This document shows positions 16,565 through 26,007 of a stretch of DNA of 64,000 bases, in pieces. A model generated the notes under the pieces. It was given only the letters and a program-made list of their open reading frames with translations. It did no database searches and was not told where the DNA came from. The stretch's first letter is position 1. Every line of letters begins with the position of its first letter. Origin of the DNA: Sphaerospermopsis sp. SIO1G1 (GTDB taxonomy: Bacteria; Cyanobacteriota; Cyanobacteriia; Cyanobacteriales; Nostocaceae); assembly GCA_010672785.1 (NCBI GenBank), contig JAAHFX010000002.1:1-64000 (forward strand), written 5' to 3'. The position numbers were made by a program, and so were the translations under genes.

Positions 16565-17395
16565 ATGTCAGGAATTAGATTTTTGAAAAAAAATAGCATT
16601 ATTCTCTGGATTGCTCTATCTCTAACAATTGCCGGAGTAATTATAGTACCGAAAATACCAGAAATACCACTGACAAATCTCAATGCCATTCCTATTTCTC
16701 CTTCACCATGTCAACTGGATCAGCAATTAAAACCACCAATCAACATTGAGCAAAAAACCTTTAACATTCCTCAAAAATTTGCAGCTAAGATATTACGACG
16801 AGTTAAACCAAAAAATAATCAAAAAGTCATTTCTTTAACCTTTGATGATGGGCCTTGGCCAAAAACTACCATAGCAATTTTAGATATTCTCAAATTAAAC
16901 AACATTAAAGCTACATTTTTCTGGTTAGGAACTTCTCTAAACAAAAACCCAGAAATAGCTCAGGAAGTAGTAAAAGCAGGCCATGCTATTGGTAATCATA
17001 CCTGGAGTCATCCCACTCAACCCATAAATCCCGTTACAGCCAAACAAGAAATAGAATGTACTGCTCAATTGATTTACAACACCACAGGAGTCAAAACATT
17101 TTTATTTCGTCCCGCTGGAGGTAGATTAAATAATGGATTAGCTGCTTATGCTAAAACTCAAAAATATGCCATCTTTAAATGGTCAATTAATTCCAGTGAT
17201 TATAGTTTATCTAATCCCAAATTTATCGTTGATAATGTTCTCAAAGAAGTAAAACCTGGAGCTATAGTTTTATTACATGATGGTATGGGCGATCGCACTA
17301 CAACAGTCCAAGCCTTACCAGATATGATCAAAGAATTAAAACAGCAAGGTTACAGATTTGTGACATTACCTGAATTATTGGAAATAGCAAATTGA
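16565..17395 (+). CDS. Polysaccharide deacetylase (CE4/NodB domain)
   Basis: 276 residues. An N-terminal hydrophobic segment (SIILWIALSLTIAGVIIVP, residues ~11-29) anchors or exports it. The NodB domain follows: motif 1 SLTFDDGPWPKTT (metal-binding and base Asp pair), motif 2 GNHTWSHP (H-x3-H metal ligands), motif 3 FRPAGGRLN, motif 4 FKWSINSSDYS, motif 5 VLLHDGMGDRTTT. All the catalytic residues of carbohydrate esterase family 4 are present, so it should remove N-acetyl groups from peptidoglycan or an exopolysaccharide. Single gene. Confidence 0.92.
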   Translation: MSGIRFLKKNSIILWIALSLTIAGVIIVPKIPEIPLTNLNAIPISPSPCQLDQQLKPPINIEQKTFNIPQKFAAKILRRVKPKNNQKVISLTFDDGPWPKTTIAILDILKLNNIKATFFWLGTSLNKNPEIAQEVVKAGHAIGNHTWSHPTQPINPVTAKQEIECTAQLIYNTTGVKTFLFRPAGGRLNNGLAAYAKTQKYAIFKWSINSSDYSLSNPKFIVDNVLKEVKPGAIVLLHDGMGDRTTTVQALPDMIKELKQQGYRFVTLPELLEIAN

Positions 17396-17443
17396 CACTC
17401 CCTGCAAGAAAGCCCCTTGCCCCCTCCCCCTACCTAATGACTC

Positions 17444-17833
17444 TCATTCATGAACAAAAGAAGCACAAACCTGTGACTCTTGCCACAATTTATGTAAAAA
17501 AAACTCCATGCGATCGCTCATTGTGGTGACAAATACACCCTCAGTACTTTCAGTACCTTGGGATAACCAAGAACCTTGTAAAGTCACTTCCATATATTCA
17601 GCATCACAATCAGACAAATCTATAATTTCACCATCACCTTTTTGCACCTCCATCTCCAGTTTTTGCGCTCCTGGTAAATCAACAGGAATCAAAAAAGAAG
17701 CAGTGCTAGGTTCTAGATACAAAGGTTTACCAACACGTAATGATAGAATTACTCTTTTTGTCACCCATTCTTCCAGTGACTGAGACAGATATACTAAATC
17801 AAAGTTTCTTTCAGTATAAATTAATTTCAGCAT
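17444..17833 (-). CDS. Conserved hypothetical protein, 129 aa
   Basis: No named family recognised. The sequence is beta-rich and acidic with no signal or membrane helix (KLIYTERNFDLVYLSQSLEEWVTKRVILSLRVGKPLYLEPSTASFLIPVD... opening). It starts 16 bases after the HNH endonuclease gene ends on the same strand, so the two are probably co-transcribed and may be functionally linked. ATG start with a moderate GGAGA signal upstream. Confidence 0.7.
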   Translation of the reverse strand: MLKLIYTERNFDLVYLSQSLEEWVTKRVILSLRVGKPLYLEPSTASFLIPVDLPGAQKLEMEVQKGDGEIIDLSDCDAEYMEVTLQGSWLSQGTESTEGVFVTTMSDRMEFFLHKLWQESQVCASFVHE

Positions 17834-17849
17834 TCCTTATGCTCTCCTG

Positions 17850-18368
17850 TTATTCCAGGTTTGCTTGCAAATCCACCCAAAATTTTTCTGCAAAAGCAAC
17901 AGCAGGGTGTATCGGGGTTTTTGGCTTAGTACGTAGTTTTAGCCCAACTTCTTCAGGAGTTTTATCACCCTTGAGAGAATTACATCTCGAGCAGGCTGTG
18001 ACTACGTTATCCCAACTGTGTGAACCTCCTTTAGATCGAGGAATCACATGATCTAAGGTCAGATTTTTGTGAGTACCACAATATTGACAACTGTGATGAT
18101 CTCGCCTCAGTACCTCTCGCCTATTCACTGGGGGTGTTTTCCACCTTCTTTCCGCTGATGCAATTTTTAAACGGATGTGTTTAGGTACAGATAAAACTAG
18201 ACTAGGTGAACGTACTAACCATCCTTCTTCTGTGTACAATTCGAGAGGTTCTGCCTTATTTGTGACTAGCAAGACAATTGCTCGCTTAATATTGACTTTA
18301 CACAGTGGTAAGTAGTTTTGAGAAAACACCACGACCGATTGCTCTAAAACGTGTATTGGATTTGTCAC
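17850..18368 (-). CDS. HNH endonuclease
   Basis: 172 residues. The HNH domain is at ~residues 90-150: CQYCGTHKNLTLDHVIPRSKGGSHSWDNVVTACSRCNSLKG has the two CxxC zinc knuckles, the DH catalytic pair and the N...RCNxxKG end. The N-terminal ~85 residues (VLEQSVVVFSQNYLPLCKVNIKRAIVLLVTNKAEPLE) match a widespread stand-alone cyanobacterial HNH protein. Start is GTG with AAAGGAG seven bases upstream, which decides it. Not part of an intron or intein here. Likely a housekeeping nuclease of unknown target. Confidence 0.88.
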   Translation of the reverse strand: MTNPIHVLEQSVVVFSQNYLPLCKVNIKRAIVLLVTNKAEPLELYTEEGWLVRSPSLVLSVPKHIRLKIASAERRWKTPPVNRREVLRRDHHSCQYCGTHKNLTLDHVIPRSKGGSHSWDNVVTACSRCNSLKGDKTPEEVGLKLRTKPKTPIHPAVAFAEKFWVDLQANLE

Positions 18369-18517
18369 AGCCTGACTCCTTTGATTCAGTGATCAGTTAT
18401 CAGTTATCAAAAGTTGAAAGAATCAGAAGAAATCAATTTCACAATCAGGAGTTATTTTTGATCTCCTTGCTCTCTGTCACCAGGCCATATCAATTTTGAA
18501 TTCACTGTTGGCTGATG

Positions 18518-18555
18518 AAAAAACCCCCACTTCTGATTTGGTTGAAGCGGGGGTT
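18518..18555 (-). terminator. Strong rho-independent terminator (minus strand)
   Basis: Read on the minus strand: AACCCCCGCTTC, a 10-base loop, then GAAGTGGGGGTTTTTT. One mismatch in an 11-bp GC-rich stem followed by six T. It points away from 18585-18840, so a transcript running leftward ends here, upstream of the HNH promoter. Confidence 0.8.
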
Positions 18556-18559
18556 AAAA

Positions 18560-18840
18560 ATGACCTGATACTTTCTGTTTTTGATCACAGTACAGCATTT
18601 CCTGTGTACCTCCCCCTATTCACTTGTAGTTGCAGTTTACTATTGAGCAGATTCAAACTGTTAATTCTCAAATCATTATTACCTTCTACACCTTGCCCCA
18701 GATGCTGACTATCATCGGCCATAAATAAGCACTTCACTAGCACAGCTGTAAATTCCCAACAAGCCTGACAGTTACTGAGATAAAAGGGTGTGTATATGGG
18801 GTAAATGAATTGCACAGAAAATTTCACCTATTGAACATTC
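18560..18840 (-). other. Possible short transcript or small ORF ending at the terminator
   Basis: The only thing upstream of the strong minus-strand terminator is this ~280-base stretch. It contains an 80-codon open frame (18585-18827, beginning MKFSVQFIYPIY) preceded by GGTG, but the product resembles no family I know. It could equally be a small non-coding RNA; I see no tmRNA, RNase P or 6S hallmarks. Presence of the terminator is the reason to suspect a real transcript. Confidence 0.3.
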
Positions 18841-18897
18841 CTTTAATCATACTACACTTGTATTACTATCCTGTCTATATCTATAAGGAGAAAAATC

Positions 18898-19233
18898 ATG
18901 CATACCATCACACGCATCTCAACTACTGACATGGAAGTTACCAGTATTCGTTTAGAACGGGAACTTAAGGATAAACTCAAAGAAATTGCTGGAAATCAAG
19001 GATACCAAGCCCTGATTAGAGATGTGCTTTGGAATTATGTACAACAAAAATCTGGAGAATGGAAACCGCGATTTTCCCGTGATGATATCCGTGCTAGTAT
19101 AGCCGCTACTGCCCAGCAAGATGAGCGATGTGTTCTCACGGGCAAATTAATTGAATCTCAACAACCCATGTTATTGGGATTAACGAAGAATGGTGATATG
19201 GTTCCTTTGTGTTTTGATAGTTTAGCCGAATAG
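18898..19233 (+). CDS. Small RHH-like DNA-binding protein
   Basis: 111 residues. The segment MEVTSIRLERELKDKLKEIAGNQGYQALIRDVLWNYVQQKSG looks like a ribbon-helix-helix (beta strand followed by two helices). The C-terminal half (RCVLTGKLIESQQPMLLGLTKNGDMVPLCFDSL) is a conserved small beta region. Start is supported by AAGGAG eight bases upstream; an alternative in-frame ATG lies 33 bases later. No partner toxin gene is adjacent. Probably a regulator; target unknown. Confidence 0.7.
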   Translation: MHTITRISTTDMEVTSIRLERELKDKLKEIAGNQGYQALIRDVLWNYVQQKSGEWKPRFSRDDIRASIAATAQQDERCVLTGKLIESQQPMLLGLTKNGDMVPLCFDSLAE

Positions 19234-20092
19234 TTGGAGTTGCTAGCATTACACAAAGCTAGATAAAGTTTTGTATTTTCAAGGGATAAAGGTAAGACGA
19301 TTAATCTTTTTGTTTTTTCCTTTTCCCTTGAGATTTGACTAGTTCAAAATCCCCACTTCCAGATCGAATTATGGGAAGAACTGTTAAAAATAATTTTTAT
19401 GAGTTTACACCTACATAAACTAATTAAGCTAAATATTTCTTCGACTAGCATAATACTTATGTATTAGTCTTGAATATTTTTGATGGGATTTGAATTATTT
19501 ACTATATGCGCATCAAGAACCTATTATTCCCAATATGGCTAAATTAAGTTTGATTTCAAACCAATCTTTAAGTAAGCAGTTGATATATGTTAGTATTTAA
19601 TGTTACAGTGTGAATGCTGTTAATATTTATGCTATTTTTGATCGAATTATAGAGAAAATACGGTTTATACAAACATATAAACGAGATATTCTAGATTGAT
19701 AGTTAAGTTACCAAAATTATATTTTGAATGAAAAAATATATAACCAATGGTTGTTAAAATATTAGTTATTTTTGAATCTTTATTCAAAGAGAACTTATTA
19801 ATTACTGATCTGCCCATTTACCAAATCAAAGTGTAGATTTCACCTCAACAGACAAATGCCAAACTCAAGTTCTAATCTAGTTTGATCATCAAACGCAAGT
19901 AGTCTGGATATTCACTAGGATAAAATTGGTATACAATTCCTAAGAAACTAGTTAGATAAGCTTTAATATGGTCTGAAATTCAAAGACAACTGGGTAAGTC
20001 GTATCAGGTGTCTTATGGCATACAAATATGTCTCTTATCAACAAAATATGTTGGGTACAAACTAATAATAATCATTGAGAAACTTAACAATA
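19234..20092. other. AT-rich spacer without visible gene
   Basis: About 850 bases of very AT-rich DNA with stop codons in all frames, no tandem repeats and no hairpin-T-run that I can see. It presumably contains the promoter of the histidine-kinase-like gene that follows. Nothing else is supported. Confidence 0.5.
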
Positions 20093-22111
20093 ATGAGAAA
20101 GCGTTTATTACCCCTGGAAAAATACACAATTGATGTAGAGCAAGATCAAGCACAAGCACACCTAGGCAAGCTAATGCAACAACCGGAAAAAACAACCCAA
20201 GCCTTGGTGCATAGGATTAATCAAATTGTTACACAAAGTCAAGATACAGGTTTAATTTTGCTAGATATTGGTCAATTACTATGTAAAGAATTTCAGGCAG
20301 ACTGCTGTTTTATCACTATTAATAATGATAACGACACAGAATTATTTGAAAATCAGTGGTGTAGTCAAGCTCTTTTAGATGCAGATGCGTATCATGACAT
20401 ATTGTCAATTCACCAACAACTTATGGATTCACCAATTGTCCAATGCACTAATGAGCCATTGACAATGGAAAGTATACAAAAAATTACTAATGAAAATAAA
20501 AGTGCTAATCATCTATTATATGAAGATATAAAATCAGTTTTAACAATTCCTACTAGAATAAAAGGCAAAACTAACGGAATTATTAGTTTGATTAAATTTC
20601 AAAACTATAATTGGCACCAGTCAGAAAAAGAAATACTCAAAAGTGTAGAATCATCTTGTGCTTTAGCTATGGCTCAGGTTTCACAAACTCAGTTACTAAA
20701 CCAGCAAAAGGCTTCTTTACATAAAGCTAACCAGCATCAGAGCTTAATTAAACAATTAACGACACTCAACTTTAGTAACTTAGAGTTGAATAAAATGCTC
20801 CAGTTGGTTATTCAGTCTACAGCAAAATCATTAGAAGCTGATCGAGGTTTATTAATACTCTTAAAGTATACAGATCCCATGTTTAGGAATCGCCATAAAA
20901 AACAAGTTCCTCAAGCAAAAGCGAATGTAATTGGAGTGTGGAATAAGTATCCAGCAGCCATTAACAAGGATCAAGACTTAGAAATAATGGATAAGTCCTT
21001 TCCTTTATCAGAATGTGGCCTATGTCAACGGGTATTTTTGGAATCACAGACTCCAATAATCATGGATATATTCACAGGGAGAGAAAATAAAAGGGAAGCC
21101 AATCCATTGTTTGCGACTCATTATTTTCAATCTACATTATTAATGCCAATAGAAAATCAAGGGAATGTCTTAGGTTTTGTAGTTTTGCAACAAGAAATTA
21201 ACCGTAATTGGCAATCCTCAGAATTAAATCTAGTAGAAATGGTTTGTACTCAGTTGAGTAATGCCATAATTCAATCTCAAACACTCAGACAAGTACAAAG
21301 TTTAGTAGATGAAAGAACAGAGCAACTCAAGCGCAGTTTAGAAGTACAAGCAAAATTATACGAGAGAACAAAACAATATGTTGAACAATTACAAGAACTA
21401 AATGAACTCAAAGATGAGTTTGTTAGTAACTTAAGCGATCGCCTGCGTTACCCTTTGACAAATATGCGAATGTCTATTCGTAATCTACGGCTACCAGGAA
21501 TCACACCAGAACGTCAAACTCAATACTTAGATATTCTGGAATCAGAATGTACTAAGGAAATTAACTTAATTAATGACTTACTCACACTACAAAAACTAGA
21601 ATCTCAGCAAGAAGAGCCTCAACTAGAAACCATAGACTTAAATTGCAAAATTAATCACTTAGTTGCAGAATTAGAACCTACACTGAGTGAACAGGGGATA
21701 TCTATTGCAGTGGATTTACCTAAAGAGCCATTACATCTGCAAACAGAGACAGAAAGTTTTGAACGTATTCTGCAAGAACTATTTAATAACGTCAGTAAAT
21801 ATTCTGATAAAAATACTAAAGTTTATTTACAAGTTATCCACAGAGTTGAAGAAAAAGTGGATCAAGTTAATATTAAAATAACTAATATAGGTAATGGCAT
21901 TTCTCCAGAAGAAGCAACCTATATTTTTGATAAATTTAGACGTGGTAAAGGACGTTGGACTCCTGGTACTGGACTAGGATTAGCATTGGTTAAATCTTTA
22001 GTACAGCATTTGCATGGAGAGATTTCTGTTGAGAGTACCCCTATTGAAAACTCTTCGTTAAGCCAAATCTGTTTCAATCTCACACTACCCCAATTTGCCA
22101 CCATAACTTAA
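20093..22111 (+). CDS. Two-GAF histidine-kinase-like protein lacking phospho-acceptor His
   Basis: About 672 residues from the ATG chosen (a TTG 18 bases upstream is possible). Two GAF-type sensor domains (~residues 35-200 and ~225-395), a coiled coil (~400-440), then HisKA and HATPase_c. In the HisKA H-box, where the family has SHELRTPL, this protein reads SDRLRYPL: the His is Asp (codon within a HIP1 GCGATCGC). In the ATPase domain the N-box ELFNNVSKY, F-box IFDKFRRG and G2 GTGLGLALVKSL are intact, but the G1 Asp is Asn (TNIGNGI), a change seen in other cyanobacterial kinases. No membrane helix. Probably cannot autophosphorylate in the normal way. The SRPBCC gene follows after 10 bases. Confidence 0.85.
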   Translation: MRKRLLPLEKYTIDVEQDQAQAHLGKLMQQPEKTTQALVHRINQIVTQSQDTGLILLDIGQLLCKEFQADCCFITINNDNDTELFENQWCSQALLDADAYHDILSIHQQLMDSPIVQCTNEPLTMESIQKITNENKSANHLLYEDIKSVLTIPTRIKGKTNGIISLIKFQNYNWHQSEKEILKSVESSCALAMAQVSQTQLLNQQKASLHKANQHQSLIKQLTTLNFSNLELNKMLQLVIQSTAKSLEADRGLLILLKYTDPMFRNRHKKQVPQAKANVIGVWNKYPAAINKDQDLEIMDKSFPLSECGLCQRVFLESQTPIIMDIFTGRENKREANPLFATHYFQSTLLMPIENQGNVLGFVVLQQEINRNWQSSELNLVEMVCTQLSNAIIQSQTLRQVQSLVDERTEQLKRSLEVQAKLYERTKQYVEQLQELNELKDEFVSNLSDRLRYPLTNMRMSIRNLRLPGITPERQTQYLDILESECTKEINLINDLLTLQKLESQQEEPQLETIDLNCKINHLVAELEPTLSEQGISIAVDLPKEPLHLQTETESFERILQELFNNVSKYSDKNTKVYLQVIHRVEEKVDQVNIKITNIGNGISPEEATYIFDKFRRGKGRWTPGTGLGLALVKSLVQHLHGEISVESTPIENSSLSQICFNLTLPQFATIT

Positions 22112-22121
22112 ACCTCCTACA

Positions 22122-22703
22122 GTGACTATAGAAAATCAAACAACCGGAATGGATTCCCTTGTCTCCTTTCATCAAAATGAGTTAGAAACTGACTCACACA
22201 ATGACATAGTTTCCATTGAAGTGGAGAAACTAGCAGAAAGACAGCGACAAATTACCGCTAAAGTCAAGATTTCTCATCCTATCGAAATAGTTTGGCAGAT
22301 TTTGACTGATTATGAAGCTTTACCTCAGTTCGTTCCCAACTTAGCTAAAAGTTGTCTGTTAGAGCATCCCAATGGAGGTATTCGTTTAGAACAAGTGGGA
22401 TCTCAGCAACTACTCAAATTCAAATTCTGTGCGCGTGTAGTATTAGATTTAGAAGAGATATTTCCTCGACTCATCAGCTTTAAAATGGTGGAGGGTGACT
22501 TTAAGGGATTTTCAGGTCAATGGTGTTTAGAACCTTATTCCCTAAATTTTGAACAAGGTCCAGGAACTATATTATCTTACACAATTCAAGTTTGGCCTAA
22601 GCTAACTATGCCTATTTCTATCATTGAAAAGCGACTTAGCAAAGACTTACAAGCTAACCTTTTAGCTATTAGGCAGCGAGCTAGTGAATTAGGCAATATT
22701 TAG
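22122..22703 (+). CDS. SRPBCC family (polyketide cyclase/START-like) protein
   Basis: 193 residues. The core (residues ~40-185) has the Coq10/cyclase pattern: KVKISHPIEIVWQILTDYEALPQFVPNLAKSCLLE, RLEQVGSQ, FKMVEGDFKGFSGQWCLEP and the long C-terminal helix. This helix-grip fold binds hydrophobic ligands; in cyanobacteria the ligand is unknown. The GTG at 22122 gives the longest frame; the ATG at 22149 is an alternative, and neither has a clear ribosome site, which fits translational coupling to the kinase gene just upstream. Confidence 0.8.
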   Translation: MTIENQTTGMDSLVSFHQNELETDSHNDIVSIEVEKLAERQRQITAKVKISHPIEIVWQILTDYEALPQFVPNLAKSCLLEHPNGGIRLEQVGSQQLLKFKFCARVVLDLEEIFPRLISFKMVEGDFKGFSGQWCLEPYSLNFEQGPGTILSYTIQVWPKLTMPISIIEKRLSKDLQANLLAIRQRASELGNI

Positions 22704-22765
22704 GAGTATATTTAAAATTAGTCAATGGTTAATTGATGGGAAGAGAAAACTATAGCAATACTAAC

Positions 22766-22856
22766 AGGACTTACGCAGAAGTTACGGAAGAATGAACCAC
22801 GAAGGACGCGGAGACAACGAAGATAAGAAGGTTTGAGAGATATTTTGCATAAGTCT
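22766..22856. repeat. MITE-like element family 2, full copy
   Basis: From AGGACTTACGCAGAAGTT to TTTTGCATAAGTCT, terminal repeats inverted, interior GGAAGAATGAACCACGAAGGACGCGG. About 80% identical by eye to the copy near 11.9 kb. Confidence 0.65.
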
Positions 22857-23086
22857 CAATCATGCTGAAACTTAGTTTCAGAATCTATTCATTTCATTGA
22901 TGAGTCGGGAAAATGGGAGTTGATTTTCGAGCAACTGGTTTAGCTTTTGATTGTGCTGTCTCTTTTTTCCCATAACACCACTGGAGTAATGATAAATGTA
23001 ATCATCTAATCATACCTTCAGCAATAATAAATTGAGTAGAAAAGAAAAAACTTATCTTCTCTACTCTAAATGCTGTTGTTTTTAAG

Positions 23087-23159
23087 TACCCCCAAGGGAA
23101 TTCGAATCCCTGTTACCTCCGTGAAAGGGAGGTGTCCTAGGCCTCTAGACGATGGGGGC
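23087..23159 (-). tRNA. trnE: tRNA-Glu (UUC anticodon)
   Basis: Minus strand 73 bases. Acceptor GCCCCCA pairs with TGGGGGT (first pair G-U), D-arm with GTCTAGAGGCCTAGGAC, anticodon stem CCTCC/GGAGG with loop CTTTCAC (anticodon TTC), T-arm AGGGATTCGAATCCCT, discriminator A. CCA is not encoded. Charged tRNA-Glu is both a translation substrate and, in cyanobacteria, the precursor for heme and chlorophyll through glutamyl-tRNA reductase. Confidence 0.97.
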
Positions 23160-23476
23160 ATCTGTTTCTTCACTTTATCCAGAATATTAGATTTACCAGA
23201 TAATGTCAACACCTTTTGCGAAAAAACTTTAGCGGCTGATTGGAATTAGGTAGAGATTTGGTTTGACCATACAAAAAAATCAAAACCTAGAAATTTCCCA
23301 GAGACAATATGCTGATTATTCGGTCGTCAAAATCATAAAAAAGATGTACTATAGGGGACTAGGCATAAAATAAAACTCTAATTTTCTTTACGATGGGTGT
23401 GCTGTTGTACCCTGTAAAAGGAGTGTTTATAATTCTTTACAAAGGATTTTGAAATCAATCGCTCAAAATCTACAAC

Positions 23477-25402
23477 ATGGAAGCATCTTTTCAAATCACC
23501 CTACAGATGGTGTTCACAGTTCTAGCCGGCATCAGCGCCCAAGTGATGGCGGCCTACTTCAAGTTACCGAGCATCGTCTTGTTACTCTTGTTAGGCATTT
23601 TATTAGGCGCAGATGGAATTGGACTACTGCACCCTCATGTGCTAGGAACTGGACTAGAAGTAATTGTCTCCTTAGCAACGGCGATCATTCTATTTGAGGG
23701 TGGTCTCAAATTAGATATTAAGGAAATGGGACGAGTTTCCGTTAGTTTACAATTACTTGTCACTTTAGGAACGTTAATAACCTTGATTGGTGGCAGCATG
23801 GCGGCTCATTGGCTGGGAGAATTCCCCTGGAATATAGCCTTTCTCTATGCTTCCATCGTCGTGGTTACAGGACCTACAGTTGTCGGCCCATTACTGAAGC
23901 AAATCAACGTAGATCGGCAAGTAGCCACCTTATTAGAAGGTGAAGGGGTGTTAATTGACCCTGTAGGTGCAATTTTAGCCTACGTTGTTTTAGACACGAT
24001 TTTGAATGGTGATACTGACCCAACAAAGGCAATTATGGGTTTAGTCTTGCGTTTGAGTGTAGGCGCAATGATTGGTGGAATGGGTGGATATTTAATGAGT
24101 TTGATTTTGAAGAAAGCCAACTTCTTATCTTTTGAACTCAAAAACCTAGTAGTATTAGCTGTTTTGTGGGGTTTGTTTACCCTAGCCCAAACCATTCGCA
24201 GTGAGTCAGGAATTATGACCACAGTGGCGGCGGGAGCAGTGTTAGCTAACGCATCAGTTCCCGAAGAACGCCTATTACGCAGCTTCAAAAACCAGTTAAC
24301 GATTCTAAGCGTTTCCGTACTATTTATCCTCTTAGCCGCAGACTTGTCTATTGCCAGTGTCCTGGCGTTAGGTTGGGGAAGTTTATTGACTGTTTTTGTC
24401 TTAATGTTTTTAGTACGCCCCATTAACGTCCTTCTTTGTACTTTAAAAAGTGATCTTAACTGGCGACAGAAACTGTTTCTGAGTTGGGTTGCACCCAGAG
24501 GAATAGTTTCTGCTTCCGTAGCTTCTTTATTTGCTATTTCTCTGACACAAAGGGGAGTCAATGGTGGTGATGCCATCAAAGCTTTAGTTTTCTTAACAAT
24601 TATTATGACAGTTTTCTGTCAAGGATTAACAGCTGGTTGGTTGGTAAAATTGTTGCGGATCACTTCTCAAGATGCTACTGGGGCAGTAGTAGTTGGTTGT
24701 AATCCTCTGAGTTTGTTAATTGCTCGCTTTTTCCAAGAACGAGGAGAAAATGTGGTGATGATTGACACAGACTCAGAATATTTTGCTCAAGCAGAAGCAC
24801 AAAATTTGCGGGTAATTGCTAGTAGTGCCTTAGATACAGAAGTTTTAGAAGAAGCTGGAATTGCTTCTTTGGGAACTTTTTTAGCTATGACCAACAATGG
24901 GGAAGTAAACTTTGTTTTAGCCCAGAGAGCAGCTGAAGAATTTAGTCCGCCCCAAGTCTTGGCAGTATATCCCCGTAAACCTCAAGCTTCCACAAATAAA
25001 GCCCAGACTAGTAATAATCGAGTCAATCAGGCTTTTGTTCCAGACTTTCCGATCAAAACTTGGCACGAATACTTAAACAGTGGCCAGGTGAAACTGGGTA
25101 CAACTACTTTGAATGCAGCAGAATTTGATGTTCAACAAAAACACATCCAGGAAAAAATTCAGGCTGGAGTTTTAGTTCCCCTATTGCTGGAAAGAGAAGA
25201 ACGCTTACGGGTGATGTCAGCTAATCAAAGTTGGTTGGTAGGTGATCGTATTATCTACCTTCTGTATGATTCTCGCCCAAACTTATTGAAGCGTTTATCA
25301 GGTGCTAGTCAATCTACAGCTTTAGCTTTGGAGAAGTTACCAGAGGTGGAAGAAGTACCTGCTGGGAAGATATCTCAAATATCTACAAAAAGTGATTGGT
25401 GA
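23477..25402 (+). CDS. Cation:proton antiporter (CPA1/NhaP type) with RCK-like domain
   Basis: 641 residues. The first ~395 residues form 12-13 membrane helices: GILLGADGIG, ILFEGGLKLDIKEMG, VVTGPTVVGPLL and EGEGVLIDPVGAILAYVVLDT (the paired acidic residues of CPA transporters) and WVAPRGIVSASVASLFAI. Residues ~403-510 are a Rossmann RCK/TrkA-N domain (GAVVVGCNPLSLLIARFFQERGENVVMIDTDSEYF), probably a nucleotide sensor, followed by a TrkA-C-like tail. Likely Na+ or K+/H+ exchange in ion and pH homeostasis. A glycine in the dinucleotide loop is present but the motif is degenerate (VGCNPLS). The gene ends in repeat-like DNA (AGTGATTGGTGATTGG). Confidence 0.9.
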   Translation: MEASFQITLQMVFTVLAGISAQVMAAYFKLPSIVLLLLLGILLGADGIGLLHPHVLGTGLEVIVSLATAIILFEGGLKLDIKEMGRVSVSLQLLVTLGTLITLIGGSMAAHWLGEFPWNIAFLYASIVVVTGPTVVGPLLKQINVDRQVATLLEGEGVLIDPVGAILAYVVLDTILNGDTDPTKAIMGLVLRLSVGAMIGGMGGYLMSLILKKANFLSFELKNLVVLAVLWGLFTLAQTIRSESGIMTTVAAGAVLANASVPEERLLRSFKNQLTILSVSVLFILLAADLSIASVLALGWGSLLTVFVLMFLVRPINVLLCTLKSDLNWRQKLFLSWVAPRGIVSASVASLFAISLTQRGVNGGDAIKALVFLTIIMTVFCQGLTAGWLVKLLRITSQDATGAVVVGCNPLSLLIARFFQERGENVVMIDTDSEYFAQAEAQNLRVIASSALDTEVLEEAGIASLGTFLAMTNNGEVNFVLAQRAAEEFSPPQVLAVYPRKPQASTNKAQTSNNRVNQAFVPDFPIKTWHEYLNSGQVKLGTTTLNAAEFDVQQKHIQEKIQAGVLVPLLLEREERLRVMSANQSWLVGDRIIYLLYDSRPNLLKRLSGASQSTALALEKLPEVEEVPAGKISQISTKSDW

Positions 25403-26007
25403 TTGGTTAACAGTCAACAGTAAACAGTAAACAGTAAACAGTGACAACTGATAACTGATAATTAGAGGATCAGTGCTTAAAAACCTTGCACTTTTTCAGC
25501 AAGCCCTAATTAGGTAAGGACATGATTGAATGTTGAAACCTAAAAGCAGTAAGCTTTTAATTTTTGGCTTTTGACTTGCGCGTAGCACTTTGCGCGTAGC
25601 ACTACAACTTGTGTGTACAGAAATCTGTAGGAGAATCAAATCCATCAGGTTCATTTTGGTGATTGCATTGTCACCTATTAAAACAAATTGAATCTTGGCA
25701 TCAAGTCTTGGACAAAACTGAGAGACTCAAATTGGGAATATTTATTTAGCTTCGCTCTTTCACAAACTTGCTGTTAAATTATTCTTTTCGCTGTAAATTG
25801 TTAGAACAAGAAATAAATCTCCAAGCTGATGGCAGCAGAAAGAATGTAAATTTGAAAATCTTAGATCAATTCACATCCAGAAATGGCAATATAATTTAGA
25901 AGATAAAATCCTGAGTGCAACAGCATTACTAATGCACTGTGAATATTACAGTTGACTGTGTAACTACAATGGCTAACAACAAATTAGATGAGTGAACTAT
26001 AACAATT
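25403..26007. other. Spacer with tandem repeats and a family-1 MITE end
   Basis: Begins with AACAGTAAACAGT repeats, then at 25461-25510 a right terminus of the family-1 element (ACCTTGCACTTTTTCAGCAAGCCCTAAT). A duplicated TTGCGCGTAGCAC follows. The rest to 26007 is AT-rich with no supported gene; it probably contains the promoter for the TonB-like gene. Confidence 0.55.

Noticed and set aside
17850..18368. HNH gene as part of a group I/II intron or homing element
   Set aside because: It has its own GTG start with a good ribosome site and a downstream partner, and no intron or intein boundaries surround it.
23980..24579. 199-codon minus-strand frame inside the antiporter gene
   Set aside because: Antisense to conserved membrane helices and RCK linker; composition is typical of a shadow frame.
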